Positions 60,803-64,000 of a stretch of 64,000 nucleotides of DNA are shown piece by piece. Position 1 is the first letter of the stretch. Each line of letters opens with the position of its first letter. A program made the position numbers and the translations under genes. The stretch covers positions 2,046,001 to 2,110,000 of the forward strand of contig JAMXSV010000026.1 of assembly GCA_027559495.1 (NCBI GenBank). The letters run 5' to 3'. Source of the DNA: Aurifilum marmelostoma. Its lineage: Eukaryota; Ascomycota; Sordariomycetes; Diaporthales; Cryphonectriaceae. The notes under the pieces are model-generated. The model did no database searches, had not been told where the DNA came from, and was given only the letters and a program-made list of their open reading frames with translations.

Positions 60803-63800
60803 TAGGATATAGCCTGTATATTATGGAAATAGCCTATTGCAATGCATATATACTAGCTAGATAGTGAATCTATTCTGTTATATATATGTATTAGGCCCAG
60901 CTAATATATATGAGCTAATTCTAGATTGCATAATTGCCTTATATATATATCTATATATACTCTTAATATAATAATTTAACTTAGGAATTTAATTATTACT
61001 TCTATATATAAGAAAAGCCTTTAAAAGTGCTTAAGTTTATGCAATTGCTAAAGAATAGCTAAATATATTATATTTATGCTTGCATAAGTATACGAACTTG
61101 GTTTAAAAAGAGGGAATTATTATATGCATTTATACTAAATCAGAACTCAGGCGCTATTGCATAAGAAAGAGAATAGAAGACTAAGTTGTAAGTAAGGGCC
61201 CCTATCAATCTAAGCATGCTATATTATAAGAAAGGCAAACTAAGGCTAATAAAGTATAAGATTAAGGTAAAAAACCTGCCTTAGACCTGCTTAGGTAGCT
61301 TATAGAAGATTTGAATTGAAAAGAAGGCAAAAGAATATATTATTATTATTTACCTGAAAGCAAAGCTAATAGTAGCTATTCCTCTTCTTATATAAGGGAT
61401 CTTTAGGACTTACTATTCTTCTTCTGCATTCTAAGGCTCCTTATACTGGCTACTATAATAATACTATGCTAGCCTTTTGCTTATCTAGCAGTCGAAAGGG
61501 GTTTATAGAGTATCTGCACGCTTTACTTCTTGCCTATAAAGAATAAGCCTATACTTAGTTGCTAGACTTAATGCCTTTTCTCAGCGCCTCTACTAGCATA
61601 GGGCAAGTACGCTTTATTCTATAATACTTCCACTAGGTATTTTTACTAAAGCTATAACTTTCTACTGCTATAAATATAGATTATTACTTATAGCAGTAAT
61701 GCGATTAGTAACTAGTTTATAAATCTTATACTAGATAGCTATTTTTAAGGAGCAGAGATAATATTCTAAATTTCTTATATAGTCCCTATATGCAAGTATT
61801 TACTAATAAGCTTGAGCTGCATATTAAGCTTATAAAGTATTCTTTACTAGAGCAAGCTTTTTCTAATTAAATTAATAGAATAGTATAACTAAAATAAGTA
61901 GTTAAAAGGGTAATGCTTTAAAGATTCTTTTAGAATAATTTATAATTATTTATACTTTATAATATATATTAGACCTATTATTAGGATTTAGCAGTTTCTA
62001 CTAAATATATTTATTAAAAGGAATTGGGAGGGTATTTTTCTTACTTTGCATTTATTGTATAATCTTGTACTTTTCTAAGAAGCCGCTTTATTAATCTATT
62101 AATATATATTTATATAATTCTTTAATGCATAAGACTATGCCTTAGCTTAGGGCTCTTTAGCAGTTTTTAAACCTTATATAAAGATTTCGGAAGGCCCTAA
62201 GCTAAATCCTTAATCTTAAAAGAAAGAGATACCCCCTAAATTTTAATTTCCTTTGCTTTAGCAAGAAATAGATATAGAATATAGAATAAGCTAGTAAGTA
62301 AAGAAGATAAAAATAAAAAGTCTGCTTAAAGCAATTAAGTATTCTTTCGATTTATAATATTAAATTCGAAATAGGTCTATATTTTAGCAATATTAGAGAT
62401 TACTAAGGAAGTTATCTATACTTCGAATAAAGATAATAATCTAGATAATAGATAATGCTTAATAATGCTACTGAAATAAGATCTTATTAAGATCTTAAAT
62501 GCTTTAGCCTAGTTAAGCTAAGACTTTAGCAGCTAAGATTAGCAAGACGCAAATAGAGAGAAAATTATAGTGCAGCATATGCGCATTATAATAATTTACG
62601 CCCTAGGTTACTATATCCAAGCTCTTATATGCAAACTTATAGGAATGAAAGTAGTTTGGATTATAGTATCTATAGGTATAGCTTATATCTATATTTAACC
62701 TATCTAAGTTCTTAAGATTATAGAAAAACATATAATCAATATAGGGGTTACTGTAATGCAATAAATATATAGTTTTGCAGCAAAACTAGGAATAATGGCC
62801 TTATGCTGAGAAGGCGTTGCGTATGCTTTAGTATAAATAAGCAAGACTTGCAGAGGCAAAGATAGATTTAGAATAGAATAATTTGCAGTTAATAGTTAAT
62901 CTAATTATATTTTCTTCTAATTTATTCTTACTATATTTACTAATATATATCTAGGTAATTGCGTTATTTTTTATACTTATAAATCTATAGGCTTCTTTTA
63001 AGTAGCCGGATTCTCTAAGGATCTTTAACTATTAAGTTAATAGAATCCTCCTTTATACTAATTCCGGTTAAATAAAGAATAGAGCATGCATCTTCGTATA
63101 TATAAGTAGTTGCTTTCTTTATACTTATTAATTTAATTATATTTGCAAATATATTGGCAGCATTAGAGGATACAATTTGCATAAGCACTAGTAAGCTTAT
63201 TGCGTTCTTTATTCTAGCTCTAAAAAGACGATATAGCAGTTGAATGGGTTTCTAGGCTCTCAATAGTTCTTATATGCTTGCTTCTTAATAACCCATTATT
63301 AAGAGCTATATTAATCTAGGATAAGCATTTCCCTCCCTTAAGTAAAGACTAAAAGAGCATTAACTATATTGTCTTTATTATAATAAAGGCTATTTAGAAA
63401 TGGTTTCTTAAGATGTAAGAGTGTTCCCTGGATATAATATCTTTCTAGATGCTTAGCTATCTCTTTATAAGTAGTATAAGAGATCTAGTCTCTAGCTAAT
63501 ATATTAATTGCTATTATAGTATGCGGACTAATATTAGTGCAAAGGCTATTAAGGATATAGACGAAGATATTAGGGCTATAATTAAATAGTTTTCGGTGCC
63601 TAAAAAGATTACTATATAAGAAGAGCTGGGAGAAATTATTTTATCTTATATTGATATTTGTTAGCAAGAGGCAGAATGTTAGTATATATAATGTCCGAGC
63701 TATTTAATAAAATATGTTCAAAAAGATATATTTTTATTAGCAGAATCTAAAGTATTTATATAATTAGTAGCTAAGTGCTTTTTAATAATCTTCCTCTCTT

Positions 63801-64000
63801 ATATGCCTTCTAAAATAAGTGCTGATTTTTGTAATTCTATAGAAAGTGAAAACTGAGTTAACTATATAGCAAGCTCTATAGAGAGGTTAAATAAAGGTCA
63901 GAAAACTAGGTTAGCCTAGTATTTGTGTAACTAGTAAGGCTAGTTGACTAGTTATCCGAATACTAGTAGGAAGTTAGGCTAGTAGGCCGATTAACTAGTT

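Larger units (their letters stand above)
36534..64000. repeat. 27 kb AT-rich RIP-mutated block
   Basis: From about 36,530 to the window end the DNA is AT-rich, has almost no open frame above 60 codons (two in 27 kb), is dense in TpA, and is very poor in CpA and TpG. These are the marks of repeat-induced point mutation (C to T in CpA on either strand) in Pezizomycotina. Stop codons are nearly all TAA and TAG in every frame. The surviving CpA are almost all GpCpA. The block must derive from sequences that were once present in more than one copy. Apart from the kinase relic I could not assign it to a transposon family, and I found no long terminal repeats or terminal inverted repeats by eye. TpG outside TpGpC becomes more frequent after about 63,390. 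Confidence 0.9.

Noticed and set aside
1..64000. tRNA, rRNA and other structured RNA genes
   Set aside because: I looked for GGTTCGA-type B boxes with matching A boxes and for rRNA-like conserved stretches and found none that hold up; a covariance-model scan would be needed to exclude them.

Overview
The window is nuclear DNA of a filamentous ascomycete (Pezizomycotina, most likely a Sordariomycete). Genes carry short GT-AG introns of roughly 58-171 bp. Recognisable single-copy fungal genes (ORC2, GEP4, a vacuolar M18 aminopeptidase, a Kar9-like protein) are spread along a G+C-balanced segment, which is followed by a long AT-rich block with the marks of repeat-induced point mutation (RIP). 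A small secreted NIS1-type effector-like gene suggests a plant-associated fungus. I cannot name the genus.

Positions 1-36,530 are gene-bearing. In order: a small two-exon gene of unknown function (1635-2093, +); a DUF6594-type membrane protein in four exons (3010-4190, +); a large fungus-specific multi-pass membrane protein (6539-8318, +); ORC2 (8756-10601, -), divergent from the mitochondrial phosphatidylglycerophosphatase GEP4 (11021-11784, +); a protein with an N-terminal Myb/SANT-like domain and a long Asn/Gln-rich tail (13434-15569, +); a CutC-family gene broken by two one-base shifts in G runs (16157-17217, -); a vacuolar aspartyl/leucyl aminopeptidase of family M18 (17937-19663, -); a NIS1-like secreted protein (21019-21564, +); a Kar9/GAS2-domain microtubule protein (23043-25775, -); and a Zn2Cys6 transcription factor of the Ctf1/Far type (28933-31991, -). 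About 4.5 kb without a supportable gene separates the last start codon from the AT-rich block.

Positions about 36,530-64,000 form a 27 kb block almost without open frames, rich in TpA and very poor in CpA and TpG. Its left edge carries a 17-base G run. The surviving CpA are nearly all GpCpA, and the surviving TpG nearly all TpGpC, so GpC cytosines seem shielded from the mutation process. Inside lie a recognisable wreck of an FHA-domain/protein-kinase gene (about 40.6-42.1 kb, -), a RIP-mutated 94 bp tandem repeat (50.6-51.0 kb) and a 12 bp minisatellite (57.7-57.9 kb) that looks younger than the mutation. RIP characters fade in the last ~600 bases, suggesting that an element boundary is near.

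The genes form no shared pathway: housekeeping functions (replication licensing, cardiolipin synthesis, vacuolar proteolysis, spindle positioning) stand beside accessory ones (effector-like secreted protein, transcription factor, fungus-only membrane proteins). Exon structures were derived by hand from splice signals and reading phase; where more than one acceptor fits, the entry says so.
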